Part shown: positions 1-7,015 of the stretch, piece by piece
Position numbering within the stretch: the stretch's first letter is position 1
How the letters are laid out: every line of letters starts with the position of its first letter
Assembly (NCBI GenBank): GCA_035255845.1
Contig: DATEZE010000110.1
Span: 1-9,629, forward strand
Length of the DNA: 9,629 bases
From: JALORV01 sp035255845
GTDB taxonomy: Bacteria; Pseudomonadota; Gammaproteobacteria; Burkholderiales; Burkholderiaceae_F
Reading direction: 5' to 3'
Made by a program: the position numbers and the translations under genes
Notes under the pieces: model-generated
Told to the model about the DNA's origin: nothing
The model's database searches: none
Seen by the model: only the letters and a program-made list of their open reading frames with translations

Positions 1-253
1 CTCGAGCATCGTGCGCATGCAGCCGCTGCCGGTCGCGCTCCACCCGGCCGCAGATGCGCGGCGGTTCGCACAGGTCGTATCGGCGGCATTTGGCCAGCGC
101 CGCAAGACCCTGCGAAATGCGCTGGCCGAACTGGCGTCCATCGACGTCATCCGCGCGGCAGCGGTCGATCCCCAGGCTCGTGCCGAAACGCTTTCGGTAG
201 ACGACTTCGCGCGCCTAACTGCGGCCGTCGCGGCCGCGCAGGAAAGCGACTAA
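1..253 (+). CDS. rsmA: 16S rRNA (adenine1518-N6/adenine1519-N6)-dimethyltransferase, C-terminal part only
   Basis: Only the last 83 or so residues lie in the window; the frame is open from base 2 (SSIVRMQPLP...) and ends at TAA 251-253. The stretch FGQRRKTLRNAL is the hallmark of the small C-terminal helical domain of KsgA/RsmA, and PQARAETLSVDDFARL is the usual ending. The family dimethylates two adjacent adenines in helix 45 of 16S rRNA late in 30S assembly, using S-adenosylmethionine. The SAM-binding Rossmann domain lies left of the window, so catalytic residues cannot be checked. The gene is convergent with gloA, and the two stop codons overlap over 250-253. GTG at 11 and ATG at 17 are internal codons, not starts. 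Identification is firm from the motif; completeness cannot be judged. Confidence 0.9.
   Translation, partial: SSIVRMQPLPVALHPAADARRFAQVVSAAFGQRRKTLRNALAELASIDVIRAAAVDPQARAETLSVDDFARLTAAVAAAQESD
221..237. other. GC-rich hairpin just beyond the gloA stop, inside rsmA
   Basis: GCGGCCG (221-227) and CGGCCGC (231-237) pair perfectly around a 3-base loop. For the gloA transcript it begins 12 bases after the stop codon. A second perfect stem, CCGAAA-CGC-TTTCGG, follows at 183-197. Neither is followed by a T run, so they are not classic intrinsic terminators, but they could protect or mark the 3' end of the long minus-strand message. Confidence 0.4.
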
Positions 254-636
254 TGCGCTGATTGGATGAGCTCGATCTTGTAGCCGTCCGGGTCGGCGAC
301 GAACGCGATGATCGTGCTGCCGCCTTTGACCGGTCCGGCGTCGCGCGTCACCTGTCCTCCCGTAGCCCTGATGCGTTCACAGGCCGCGGCCGCATCGGGC
401 ACCGCGATCGCGATGTGGCCGAAGGCGTCGCCGAGTTCGTAGCGATCGACTCCGTAGTTGTACGTGAGTTCAAGCACCGCTTGCTCGCGTTCGTCACCGT
501 AGCCGACAAAAGCCAGTGTGTATTTCTGCTCGGGCCGGTCGGTCGACCGCAGCAGCTTCATCCCGAGAACGCGGGTGTAGAAGTCGATCGATCGCTGCAG
601 GTCGCCGACGCGCAACATGGTGTGAAGAATCCTCAT
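250..636 (-). CDS. gloA: Lactoylglutathione lyase (glyoxalase I)
   Basis: GloA isomerises the hemithioacetal of methylglyoxal and glutathione to S-lactoylglutathione in the cytoplasm, the first step of methylglyoxal detoxification. The 128-residue protein is nearly collinear with the E. coli enzyme: it opens MRILHTMLRVGDLQRSIDFY and contains FVGYG, ELTYNYGVD, GHIAIAV and DPDGYKIELI. The four metal ligands fall at H5, E56, H74 and E122, the E. coli numbering, which predicts the short, nickel-preferring bacterial class. I start at ATG 636 because AGGAG (647-643) is 6 bases upstream and this restores H5; a GTG one codon earlier (639) would be only 3 bases from it. It is the last gene of the series, 9 bases after the ygjP-like gene, whose TAG stop overlaps its ribosome binding site. 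It ends at TAG 252-250, overlapping the rsmA stop. Confidence 0.96.
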   Translation of the reverse strand: MRILHTMLRVGDLQRSIDFYTRVLGMKLLRSTDRPEQKYTLAFVGYGDEREQAVLELTYNYGVDRYELGDAFGHIAIAVPDAAAACERIRATGGQVTRDAGPVKGGSTIIAFVADPDGYKIELIQSAH

Positions 637-642
637 CACTTT

Positions 643-647
643 CTCCT
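643..647 (-). promoter_or_regulatory. gloA ribosome binding site overlapping the upstream stop codon
   Basis: On the minus strand the junction reads TCTAGGAGAAAGTGATG. The AGGAG Shine-Dalgarno shares bases with the TAG stop of the metallopeptidase gene (648-646). Ribosomes finishing that gene therefore stand on the gloA binding site, which suggests coupled re-initiation. It also decides the gloA start in favour of ATG 636. Confidence 0.75.
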
Positions 648-1437
648 AGAGCGGCAGCGACGTCATGTCGACGCCCCTGATCTCGTCCCGCGCCGCCTCG
701 AAGCCGGGCAGCAGCTGTGCGACCGACCGCCAGAAGCGGGCGCTGTGGTTCATTTCATCGAGGTGTGCCAGTTCATGGGCGACCACGTAGTCGACGATCG
801 GCAGCGAGAAGTGGATCAACCGCCAACTTAGCCGCAAACGCCCGTCGTGCGTGCACGATCCCCATTGCGAACGCGCCGATGAAAGACTCCAGCCGGAATA
901 GCGGCTGCTGATGCGATCGCCGAAGCGCGCGATCCGTTCCGCAAAGACGCGGCGCGCCTCGGCCTGCAACCACGCCTGCACCGCGTCGCGGACCCGCGGC
1001 TCGCCGGCGCCACGCGGCAATGCGAGCCGCAATTCCCGCTCCTGGCGATGGGTCGCCACTGCGTCGGTGTCGGTGCGCAACACCAGATGCGATCCGAGGT
1101 ACGGCAGCCTGTCGCCGTCGACGAAGCGCAATACCGGCAGCCGGCGGCGCGAGCACCATTCGTGCCATTCGCGCTGCTTGGTGACAATCCAGCGCCGCTT
1201 CTCGACGATCGCCGCCTCGATCTCGCGCAGTGGAACCCAGCGCGGCGCGCTTACCGTGAGCCCGCGGTCGTCGATCTGAAACCCGATCGAGCGTCGGCGC
1301 GCACGCCGCAGGCGAAAGGTGAAGACTTCGTGCTCGATGCGCAGCTGCCTCGGCCTGACATCCTCCCGCTGCTGCGGAGCTACCGGAATGTCGAGCAACA
1401 GTGCGAGTTGCTCGGGTGCGGGACGCCGCCGGATCAT
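646..1437 (-). CDS. YgjP/DUF45-family zinc metallopeptidase-like protein
   Basis: This 263-residue protein matches the YgjP/DUF45 family (M48/WLM-like gluzincin fold). In order it shows a poorly conserved N-terminus, a beta-rich region with TVSAPRWVPLREIEAAIVEKRRWI (residues 61-84), RSQWGSC (189-195), LRLSWRLIHFSLPIVDYVVAHE, then HELAH at 221-225 and NHSARFW at 230-236. H221, H225 and H231 are the likely zinc ligands and E222 the catalytic base, all present. Substrates of this family are poorly known; it is predicted to be cytosolic, with no signal peptide or membrane segment. The frame is open to 1647, but the start at ATG 1437 is preferred. It gives the usual family length, avoids 70 low-complexity residues that would lie over the plsC end, and creates an ATGA overlap with the plsC stop (1436-1434), implying translational coupling. 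It ends at TAG 648-646, just ahead of gloA. Confidence 0.87.
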   Translation of the reverse strand: MIRRRPAPEQLALLLDIPVAPQQREDVRPRQLRIEHEVFTFRLRRARRRSIGFQIDDRGLTVSAPRWVPLREIEAAIVEKRRWIVTKQREWHEWCSRRRLPVLRFVDGDRLPYLGSHLVLRTDTDAVATHRQERELRLALPRGAGEPRVRDAVQAWLQAEARRVFAERIARFGDRISSRYSGWSLSSARSQWGSCTHDGRLRLSWRLIHFSLPIVDYVVAHELAHLDEMNHSARFWRSVAQLLPGFEAARDEIRGVDMTSLPL

Positions 1438-2210
1438 GCGGCACTCCGCGCCGCCCGGGCGCGAGCAGCCGCGCTGGGGACATATGGTCCGCTGTAGCGA
1501 TGGGGCGCGAGGCGCCTCATTTCGGTTTCGATCCATGCCTCGACCGCAGCGCCGACTTCCTCGGCGGATTTGCCGTGCGAATCGATCGGCGGCCCAATGG
1601 ACACGGTGATCACTCCGGGTCGCTTGATGAATGCCTTGCGCGGCCACAATTCACCCGAATTTACGGCGATCGGCACCGCAGCTGCGCCGGTGCGAACCGC
1701 GAGGCGCGCTCCGCCGGTCTTGTAGCGCCGCGTCGACCCGGGCGCTGTGCGTGTACCTTCAGGAAAGATCACGATCCACCAGCCGCGCCCAAGCCTTTCG
1801 ATGCCCTGCTCCACCACCTGTTCGAACGCATCCTGTCCCTTGCGCCGGTCGATGCTGATCATCTGCGCCGAGGCGAGGCCCCAGCCGAAAAATGGCAGCC
1901 AGTTGAGTTCGCGTTTATAGACGAAGGTCAGGTCGCGCGGCATCACCGACGGCAGCCACAGCGTCTCCCACGATGACTGGTGCTTGGGCAGCAGAATCGC
2001 CGGGCCGTCGGGCAGGCGGTCCCAGCCTTCGATCTTCCACTCGATGCCGCAGATGACACGTGCACCCCAGATCGCCATCTTGGTATAGCGCGCGCACAGC
2101 ATATAGCGCGTGTGCACCGGGAACAGCCACCCCGACATCACGACAAATGCCCATGGAATGACCACGACAATCAGGAATGCGAGATACAGAGCAGAGCGCA
2201 GCACCAGCAC
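1434..2210 (-). CDS. plsC: 1-acylglycerol-3-phosphate O-acyltransferase family protein (PlsC-like)
   Basis: This lysophospholipid acyltransferase probably acylates lysophosphatidic acid at sn-2 on the inner membrane to make phosphatidic acid. Counting from the longer form starting at GTG 2216 (260 aa), residues 7-29 form one hydrophobic N-terminal anchor. Motif I is KHQSSWE (78-84), motif II YKRELNWLPFFGWG (100-113) with ISIDRR (120-125), motif III FPEGTR (151-156) and motif IV VPIAVNSG (181-188). Motif I is HX4E rather than the textbook HX4D; from memory this is usual in the betaproteobacterial subgroup, so I do not read it as inactivating. I prefer GTG 2210 (258 aa) because GAGG (2219-2216) lies 5 bases upstream, whereas GTG 2216 would overlap that site. 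It sits between glyS and the metallopeptidase gene and shares ATGA with the latter. Several paralogues may exist, so the symbol is by family. Confidence 0.87.
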   Translation of the reverse strand: MLVLRSALYLAFLIVVVIPWAFVVMSGWLFPVHTRYMLCARYTKMAIWGARVICGIEWKIEGWDRLPDGPAILLPKHQSSWETLWLPSVMPRDLTFVYKRELNWLPFFGWGLASAQMISIDRRKGQDAFEQVVEQGIERLGRGWWIVIFPEGTRTAPGSTRRYKTGGARLAVRTGAAAVPIAVNSGELWPRKAFIKRPGVITVSIGPPIDSHGKSAEEVGAAVEAWIETEMRRLAPHRYSGPYVPSAAARARAARSAA

Positions 2211-2215
2211 GGACA

Positions 2216-2219
2216 CCTC
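2216..2219 (-). promoter_or_regulatory. Probable plsC ribosome binding site (GAGG)
   Basis: The minus strand reads CTGAGGTGTCCGTGCTG. GAGG lies 5 bases before the GTG at 2210 but abuts the GTG at 2216, which argues for the shorter protein. The same bases overlap the TGA that closes the 21-codon micro-frame between glyS and plsC. Confidence 0.5.
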
Positions 2220-2283
2220 AGCCGATACCGGAACGCCGCGCGGCGAGCCGGCCGCTATGTAGGACGGCGGCTCGGACGCGCAT
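2218..2283 (-). other. 21-codon micro-frame bridging glyS and plsC (hypothetical)
   Basis: An ATG at 2283-2281 overlaps the glyS stop as TGATG. Its frame stays open for 21 codons and stops at TGA 2220-2218, on top of the putative plsC Shine-Dalgarno. It therefore spans the whole 65-base gap. The peptide begins MRVRAAVLHSGR and is rich in arginine and alanine; I recognise no family. It could be a translated coupling leader that carries ribosomes from glyS to plsC, or chance: 21 open codons are not surprising in GC-rich DNA. In Burkholderia and Ralstonia, as I recall, gmhB sits at this spot, but nothing in the peptide resembles GmhB. Confidence 0.2.
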
Positions 2284-4418
2284 CAGCCGGCCGTGAGCTT
2301 CGAGATGTCGGCGACCCGGTTCATCGTCGCATGCAGGCCTTTAAGCAGGCCGAGCCGGTTGTTGCGCAGGCGCTCGTCGTCGACATTGACCATCACATCG
2401 TCAAAGAAGCGATCGACCGGCATTTTCAGCGGCGCCAGTGATCGCAACATCGCAGTGAAGTCGCCGCGAGCGTATAGCGCCTCGGCGGTCGGCTGAACTT
2501 CGATGAATGCGGTGCCGAGCGCGCGTTCGGCCGGTTCGAGCAACAGTTCGCGGTCAAACCCGTCCGGTGCGTTCTGCGACTTCTTCAAAATGTTGCCGAT
2601 GCGCTTGTTGGCCGCCGCGAGGCTCGCAGCTTCCGGCAACTCCATGAAGGCGCGCACGGCACGCAGTCGCAGCGGCACGCGATCAATGCGCAGCGAGCCT
2701 TCGGCGAGCACGGCGTCGATCTCCTGCGCTGCGTAGCCCTCTTCGCGCAGCAGCCCGGCGAGCCGATCGATAAAAAACGCTACGAGCGCGTCGTGCGCTG
2801 ACCCGGCGTCCTTCAGCACGCCGGGAGAAAAGGTCGCGATCGCGCGATCAACGAGTTGCCCGAGGTCAAGCGGTAGCGCGCCTTCCTTCAGCATGCGCAG
2901 TATCCCGAGGGCATGTCGGCGCAAGGCATAGGGATCGCGCTCGCCGGTCGGCTTCTCGCCGATGCCGAAGAGACCGGCCAGGGTTTCCAGCTTGTCGGCC
3001 AGCGCGACGCAGGTGCCTTCCCGGGTCGACGGCAGCGCATCACCGGCGAAGCGCGGTTGGTAATGCTCGCGGATCGCGAGCGCGACGTCCGCGTGCTCGC
3101 CGTCGTGGCGAGCGTAGTACTCGCCCATGACGCCCTGCAATTCCGGGAACTCGCCGACCATCATCGTGCGCAAGTCCGCCTTGGCAAGCCGCGCAGCGCG
3201 CTCGACGTGCGTGACCTCGAGACCGAGCTCGCGAGCAATGCCGGCCGCGATGCCAGTGACGCGCTCGACGCGCTCCAACTGTGACCCGAGTTTGTTCTGA
3301 TAGACGACGTGGGCAAGGCCGGGAATACGGCTTTCCAGCGTTTGCTTGCGGTCCTGATCGTAGAAGAACTTCGCATCGGCCAGCCGTGCGCGCACCACAC
3401 GGGCATTGCCCGCGACGATGGCCTCATGGCTGTGCGCCTCCAAGTTCGAGACCAGCAGGAAGCGCTCGAGCAGCGCGCCGTTCGCATCGCGCAGCGCGAA
3501 ATACTTCTGGTTCTGCTGCATCGTCAGGATCAGGCACTCCTGCGGCACTTCGAGGAACTCGCGCTCGAAACTGCATTCGTACACGGCCGGCCATTCGACC
3601 AGCGCGGTCACCTCGTCCAGCAGCTCGTCCGGAGCCACAGGCACCGCACCGATCCGCTTAGCCTCTGCGGCCAGCAGCTGCTCGATGCGTTCACGCCGCG
3701 CCTCGAACGACGGAATCACCCAGCCTTCGAACCTCATCTGCTCGACGTACGAATCTGCGGAGCGGAGCACGACCTCGCCCTTGCACATGAAGCGATGGCC
3801 GAGCGTGCGCGTGCCGGAGGTGAGTCCGAGCGCATGGACCGGCACGACAGCGTGGCCGTGGATCGCGACAAGCCGGTGCGCAGGCCGCACGAACTGGACG
3901 GTCGTCTGGCCATCGGCGAGCTGGTAACTCATCATCTTCGGGATCGGCAAACCGGCGAGTGTGTCATCGAGCGCGGCCTGCAGCGCCACGTGGAGCGGCT
4001 GTCCCGCAGTCACACCGTGCAGGAAGATCGCATCGGCCTTGCCGTCGTTTTCGACCACCAGCGTGTCGGGACCTTCGTTTTTGCCCAGCGGAATCCTGGC
4101 CAGGTGCTCGCGACCGGTGCCCTCGAGCTTCTTGAGAAATGCCTGGGTCCAATTTTTCGCGGCGTCGCGCGCCACCGCAAGCGGCATCAGCTTCTGCCTG
4201 AACGGCTGGTCCGCCGAACGTACCGCCACGTTCGTCATGTGGACCGCCAGGCGCCGGGGTGTGCCGAATGACGTGACGTGGCTGTCGGCCGCAAGAAAGT
4301 GACGCGCGTACAGGCCGGCCTCGATGCCCGAGGCAAACGCGGTGGCCAGCGACTTCAGCGCCTTCGGCGGCAGCTCCTCCGTCTGCAGCTCAACCAGCAG
4401 GGACGCGCGCCCCATCAT
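2283..4418 (-). CDS. glyS: Glycine--tRNA ligase beta subunit
   Basis: GlyS is the large, tRNA-binding subunit of the bacterial alpha2beta2 glycyl-tRNA synthetase. The 711 residues compare with about 690 in E. coli and cover the family end to end. Landmarks are SLLVELQTEELPPKAL (6-21), FGTPRRLAV (51-59), QNQKYFALRD (302-311), KADLRTMMVGEFPELQGVMG (413-432), HYQPRFAGDALP (452-463), KPTGERDPYALRRHALG (489-505), NKRIGNILKK (604-613), FFDDVMVN (671-678) and the terminal RVADISKL (701-708). The C-terminal third is the DALR-type anticodon-binding region. Two adjacent ATGs are possible. The first (4418) overlaps the glyQ TGA as ATGA and lies 4 bases after GGGAGG; the second (4415) overlaps as TGATG and lies 7 bases after it, a better spacing. 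Either way translation is coupled to glyQ, fitting the stoichiometric subunits. No disruption is seen. Confidence 0.97.
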   Translation of the reverse strand: MMGRASLLVELQTEELPPKALKSLATAFASGIEAGLYARHFLAADSHVTSFGTPRRLAVHMTNVAVRSADQPFRQKLMPLAVARDAAKNWTQAFLKKLEGTGREHLARIPLGKNEGPDTLVVENDGKADAIFLHGVTAGQPLHVALQAALDDTLAGLPIPKMMSYQLADGQTTVQFVRPAHRLVAIHGHAVVPVHALGLTSGTRTLGHRFMCKGEVVLRSADSYVEQMRFEGWVIPSFEARRERIEQLLAAEAKRIGAVPVAPDELLDEVTALVEWPAVYECSFEREFLEVPQECLILTMQQNQKYFALRDANGALLERFLLVSNLEAHSHEAIVAGNARVVRARLADAKFFYDQDRKQTLESRIPGLAHVVYQNKLGSQLERVERVTGIAAGIARELGLEVTHVERAARLAKADLRTMMVGEFPELQGVMGEYYARHDGEHADVALAIREHYQPRFAGDALPSTREGTCVALADKLETLAGLFGIGEKPTGERDPYALRRHALGILRMLKEGALPLDLGQLVDRAIATFSPGVLKDAGSAHDALVAFFIDRLAGLLREEGYAAQEIDAVLAEGSLRIDRVPLRLRAVRAFMELPEAASLAAANKRIGNILKKSQNAPDGFDRELLLEPAERALGTAFIEVQPTAEALYARGDFTAMLRSLAPLKMPVDRFFDDVMVNVDDERLRNNRLGLLKGLHATMNRVADISKLTAG

Positions 4419-5332
4419 GCGGCCTCCCGATTGGCGGCCACCCCCGCCATTGGAAAGCCGAGGCGCTCACGCGAGTCGTAGTAGCTCTGGGCGACGGCGC
4501 GCGCCAGATTGCGGATGCGGCCGATGTATCCGGCGCGCTCCGTCACGCTGATGGCGCCGCGTGCGTCGAGGAGGTTGAAGGTGTGGCTGCACTTCAGCAC
4601 CATCTCGTAGGCGGGCAGCGCCAGCTGCGCCTCCATCAGCCGCTTCGCCTCCGACTCGAAGAGCCTGAACTGGCCCAACAGGATCTCGGGCTCGCTCGCC
4701 TCGAAGTTGTAGACGCTCTGCTCGACTTCGTTCTGGTGAAACACATCGCCGTAGGTCAGCACACGCTCGACACCGCGATCCTTCCAGCGCGTGTAGACGA
4801 GGTCGAACACGTTGTCGACATCCTGCAGGTACATCGTCAGGCGCTCGAGGCCGTAGGTGATCTCGCCGGTGATCGGCTTGCACTCGAGACCGCCGACCTG
4901 TTGAAAATAGGTGAACTGCGTGATCTCCATGCCGTTCATCCAGACTTCCCACCCGAGGCCCCAGCAGCCCAGCGTCGGATTTTCCCAGTTGTCCTCGACA
5001 AAGCGGATGTCGTTCTTCTTCGTGTCGATACCGAGCGCATGCAGCGACCCGATGTACAGATCGAGGATGTCCGGCGGCGAAGGCTTGAGCACGACCTGGT
5101 ACTGATGATGCTGGTGCAGGCGGTTGGGGTTCTCGCCGTAGCGTGCGTCCTTCGGCCGGCGCGACGGCTGCACGTAGGCCGCGCGCCACGGCTCCGGCCC
5201 GATCGCGCGCAGGAATGTCGCCGTGTGCGATGTGCCGGCACCGACCTCGAGATCGATCGGCTGCAGCAGCGCGCAGCCCTGCTGGTTCCAGTAGCTCTGA
5301 AGTCTAAGAATGGCTTCCTGAAAGGTGAGCAT
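4415..5332 (-). CDS. glyQ: Glycine--tRNA ligase alpha subunit
   Basis: GlyQ is the class II catalytic subunit that activates glycine with ATP and charges tRNA-Gly as part of the alpha2beta2 enzyme. Its 305 residues match the family length. Motifs include LEVGAGTSHTATFLRAIGPE (28-47), AAYVQPSRRPKDARYGENPN (51-70) with the motif 2 arginine region, FVEDNWENPTLGCWGLGWEVW (from 111), FTYFQQVGGLECKPITGEIT (140-159) running into motif 3 YGLERL (160-165), and TYGDVFHQNEVEQSVYNFE (193-211). The start at ATG 5332 gives MLTFQEAILRLQSYWNQQGC, the normal N-terminus; it has no strong Shine-Dalgarno (CGGGCTGCCG before ATG). A 152-base gap separates it from lnt and may hold its own promoter. The stop TGA 4417-4415 overlaps the glyS start. 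Confidence 0.97.
   Translation of the reverse strand: MLTFQEAILRLQSYWNQQGCALLQPIDLEVGAGTSHTATFLRAIGPEPWRAAYVQPSRRPKDARYGENPNRLHQHHQYQVVLKPSPPDILDLYIGSLHALGIDTKKNDIRFVEDNWENPTLGCWGLGWEVWMNGMEITQFTYFQQVGGLECKPITGEITYGLERLTMYLQDVDNVFDLVYTRWKDRGVERVLTYGDVFHQNEVEQSVYNFEASEPEILLGQFRLFESEAKRLMEAQLALPAYEMVLKCSHTFNLLDARGAISVTERAGYIGRIRNLARAVAQSYYDSRERLGFPMAGVAANREAA
4423..4428 (-). promoter_or_regulatory. glyS ribosome binding site (GGGAGG) inside glyQ
   Basis: GGGAGG lies within the last codons of glyQ, 4 bases before ATG 4418 and 7 bases before ATG 4415. It is the clearest Shine-Dalgarno in the window. The spacing slightly favours the second ATG, which would shorten GlyS by one residue. Confidence 0.7.
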
Positions 5333-5484
5333 CGGCAGCCCGGACGTGCAGGGTCAAAAGCAACGCCGACGATTGTACGGATTGGCTATCGAGCCGCAGC
5401 CCGACGCGCGCTAACGCGAATCCGTGCGAGCGGAATACTAGGCGGCACTATCACTCGCCCCCAAGGCGTCAGTAGCCATCATTC
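5333..5484 (-). promoter_or_regulatory. lnt-glyQ intergenic region with a candidate glyQ promoter
   Basis: This 152-base gap holds no gene I can support. The best promoter-like element on the minus strand is TACAAT (5377-5372), five of six matches to the sigma-70 -10 consensus, which would give a leader of roughly 30 bases before the glyQ ATG. At 16-18 bases upstream there is no good -35 (GCTGCG or neighbours), nor is there an extended -10. A TTGACC further down (near 5357-5352) has no partner -10. There is no G+C stem followed by a T tract after the lnt stop, so read-through from lnt into glyQ is also plausible. Confidence 0.3.
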
Positions 5485-6999
5485 TTAAGCAGACTTACGC
5501 AGAGAGCGACCCGCCATCGCCGCGGCTAGTCCGAGCAGCAGCGCCACGACAACCGCCGGCGCGTTGCCGAAGCGCAAAAATGGCGTCTCCCCACGCATGC
5601 CCTGGACCCGCGCATCGAGCGCAGCCGCCATCGCAAATGGCAGTTGCGCGGTGACGACGGCGCGGTCGTCGACAACCGCGGTCGCGCCAGTGTTCGTGGC
5701 CCGCAGCATCGGATGCTGGGTTTCGAGCGCGCGCATGCGCGAGATCTGCAAGTGCTGCGGCAGCGCGATTGAATCGTCGAACCAGGCGAGATTCGACAGG
5801 TTGAGCATCATTGTCGGCTCGCGCTGCAGGTCGTGCCAGGCGCGACGAATGACGTCGCCGAAGAGGTCCTCGTAGCAGATGTTCACGGCGATGCGCTGAC
5901 CCGCGAGATCCATCGGCACCTGATCATCGCCGCCGCGCTCCTGGTCGCCGATCGGCATCTGCATCAGATCGACGAACCAGCGAAAGCCCCATGGAATGAA
6001 CTCACCGAAAGGCACAAGTTGTTGCTTGCTATAGCGCTGCCATCTCGCGTCTTCGGGCGCGCGTCCAACCGCGCTGTTGAAATAGGCATCGCGGGGCTCA
6101 ACGACGAATACGCCGAAGATCAGCGCGCTGCGCCGATCCTGCGAATAGCGGGTGAAGGCATCGAGCGCCTCGCTTGGCACGAGTTCAAGCGGCACCGGAA
6201 ACACGGACTCGGGCAACGCCACCAGGTCGGCTCGCGGCCCTTGCATCAGCGCCCAGTGCGCATCAAAAGCGCGCACCAGGCCTTCGGCGGTGAACTTCTG
6301 GTCCTGCGGAATGTTGGCCTGCACCAGCTTGACGCTGATCGCAGAACCTTTCGGAACGGTCCAGCGCAGTTGTCCGAGCAATTCGCCACCGGCCAGCGAC
6401 AGCCCGACGATCGCGGCGGCCCACGCGTAGCCGCGCCAGCCGCGCACCGCGATTGGCAGTGACAGGGTCGCCAGCGCGCCGGCAACGAGCGCTGCGATCA
6501 GCGTCACGCCATAGACGCCCACCAGTGGCGCAAAGCCTGCCAGCGGACCGTCGGTGTGGGCGTACCCTGCCGCAAGCCAGGGAAAGCCTGTCAGCAGCGT
6601 GCCGCGCAGCCACTCTGACAGGCACCATGCGGCGGGTAATCCGAGCGTCGCGCGCAAGAGCGGCGCGGGCACCGCGATCTGTGCCGCCGACAGTGCCAGC
6701 GCCGGATAGAGCGAGAGAAATGCGCAGAACGCAGCCGTTGCCCCGGCGGCCAGCGGTGCCGGCATCAGCCCATAGACGTGCATGCTGATATAGACCCAGG
6801 AGACGCCGACGCCGAACCAGCCCAGTCCGAATGCAAATCCGAGCAGCGCGGCCGCGCGCCAGCTGCCCGAGCGCAGCGCCATCGCAAACAACAGCGCGAG
6901 CGCGACAATCTGCAGCCAAGGGTGATTCCACGGAGCGAATGACAGCGCGTGCAGCACTCCTGCGCCGGACGCAACCGCGACGAAAAGCACGCGCTTCAA
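5485..6999 (-). CDS. lnt: Apolipoprotein N-acyltransferase
   Basis: Lnt transfers an acyl chain from phospholipid to the N-terminal cysteine of diacylated lipoproteins, the last step of lipoprotein maturation in the inner membrane. The 504 residues show several hydrophobic segments over about 1-210, including GFAFGLGWFGVGVSWVYISM (54-73) and LTGFPWLAAGYAHTDGPLAG (136-155). A periplasmic nitrilase-like domain follows (about 222-465), and a C-terminal membrane segment lies at about 480-497. The catalytic triad is intact: E264 in LPESVFP, K325 in RYSKQQLVPFGEF and C375 in ICYEDLF, with E333 and E377 also present. SNLAWFDDSIALPQHLQISR is typical of betaproteobacteria. The start is TTG 6999; an in-frame GTG at 6990 is an alternative, and neither has a clear Shine-Dalgarno. 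No start codon exists upstream in frame before corC. A hairpin fills the 38-base corC-lnt gap. Confidence 0.96.
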   Translation of the reverse strand: MKRVLFVAVASGAGVLHALSFAPWNHPWLQIVALALLFAMALRSGSWRAAALLGFAFGLGWFGVGVSWVYISMHVYGLMPAPLAAGATAAFCAFLSLYPALALSAAQIAVPAPLLRATLGLPAAWCLSEWLRGTLLTGFPWLAAGYAHTDGPLAGFAPLVGVYGVTLIAALVAGALATLSLPIAVRGWRGYAWAAAIVGLSLAGGELLGQLRWTVPKGSAISVKLVQANIPQDQKFTAEGLVRAFDAHWALMQGPRADLVALPESVFPVPLELVPSEALDAFTRYSQDRRSALIFGVFVVEPRDAYFNSAVGRAPEDARWQRYSKQQLVPFGEFIPWGFRWFVDLMQMPIGDQERGGDDQVPMDLAGQRIAVNICYEDLFGDVIRRAWHDLQREPTMMLNLSNLAWFDDSIALPQHLQISRMRALETQHPMLRATNTGATAVVDDRAVVTAQLPFAMAAALDARVQGMRGETPFLRFGNAPAVVVALLLGLAAAMAGRSLRKSA

Positions 7000-7015
7000 G
7001 TTGACGGAGCGACGG

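Noticed and set aside
773..1483. 236-codon minus-strand frame overlapping the metallopeptidase gene
   Set aside because: The composition is Arg/Ala-rich with no motif, and the alternative frame carries a clear YgjP signature.
1438..1647. N-terminal extension of the metallopeptidase to 1647
   Set aside because: It would overlap 210 bases of plsC with a low-complexity, non-family sequence; ATG 1437 gives normal length and an ATGA junction.
3309..4271. Long plus-strand open frame (320 codons) antisense to glyS, and a similar one opposite glyQ (4583-5488)
   Set aside because: Both lie fully or mostly opposite well-identified glyS/glyQ codons in GC-rich DNA, have low-complexity arginine/histidine-rich translations and match no family. 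They are mirror-frame artefacts.
5385..5484. Inverted short repeats in the lnt-glyQ gap (CGCG-TTAG-CGCG and GGCG...CGCC) as a terminator
   Set aside because: The stems are only 4 bp and have no T tract.
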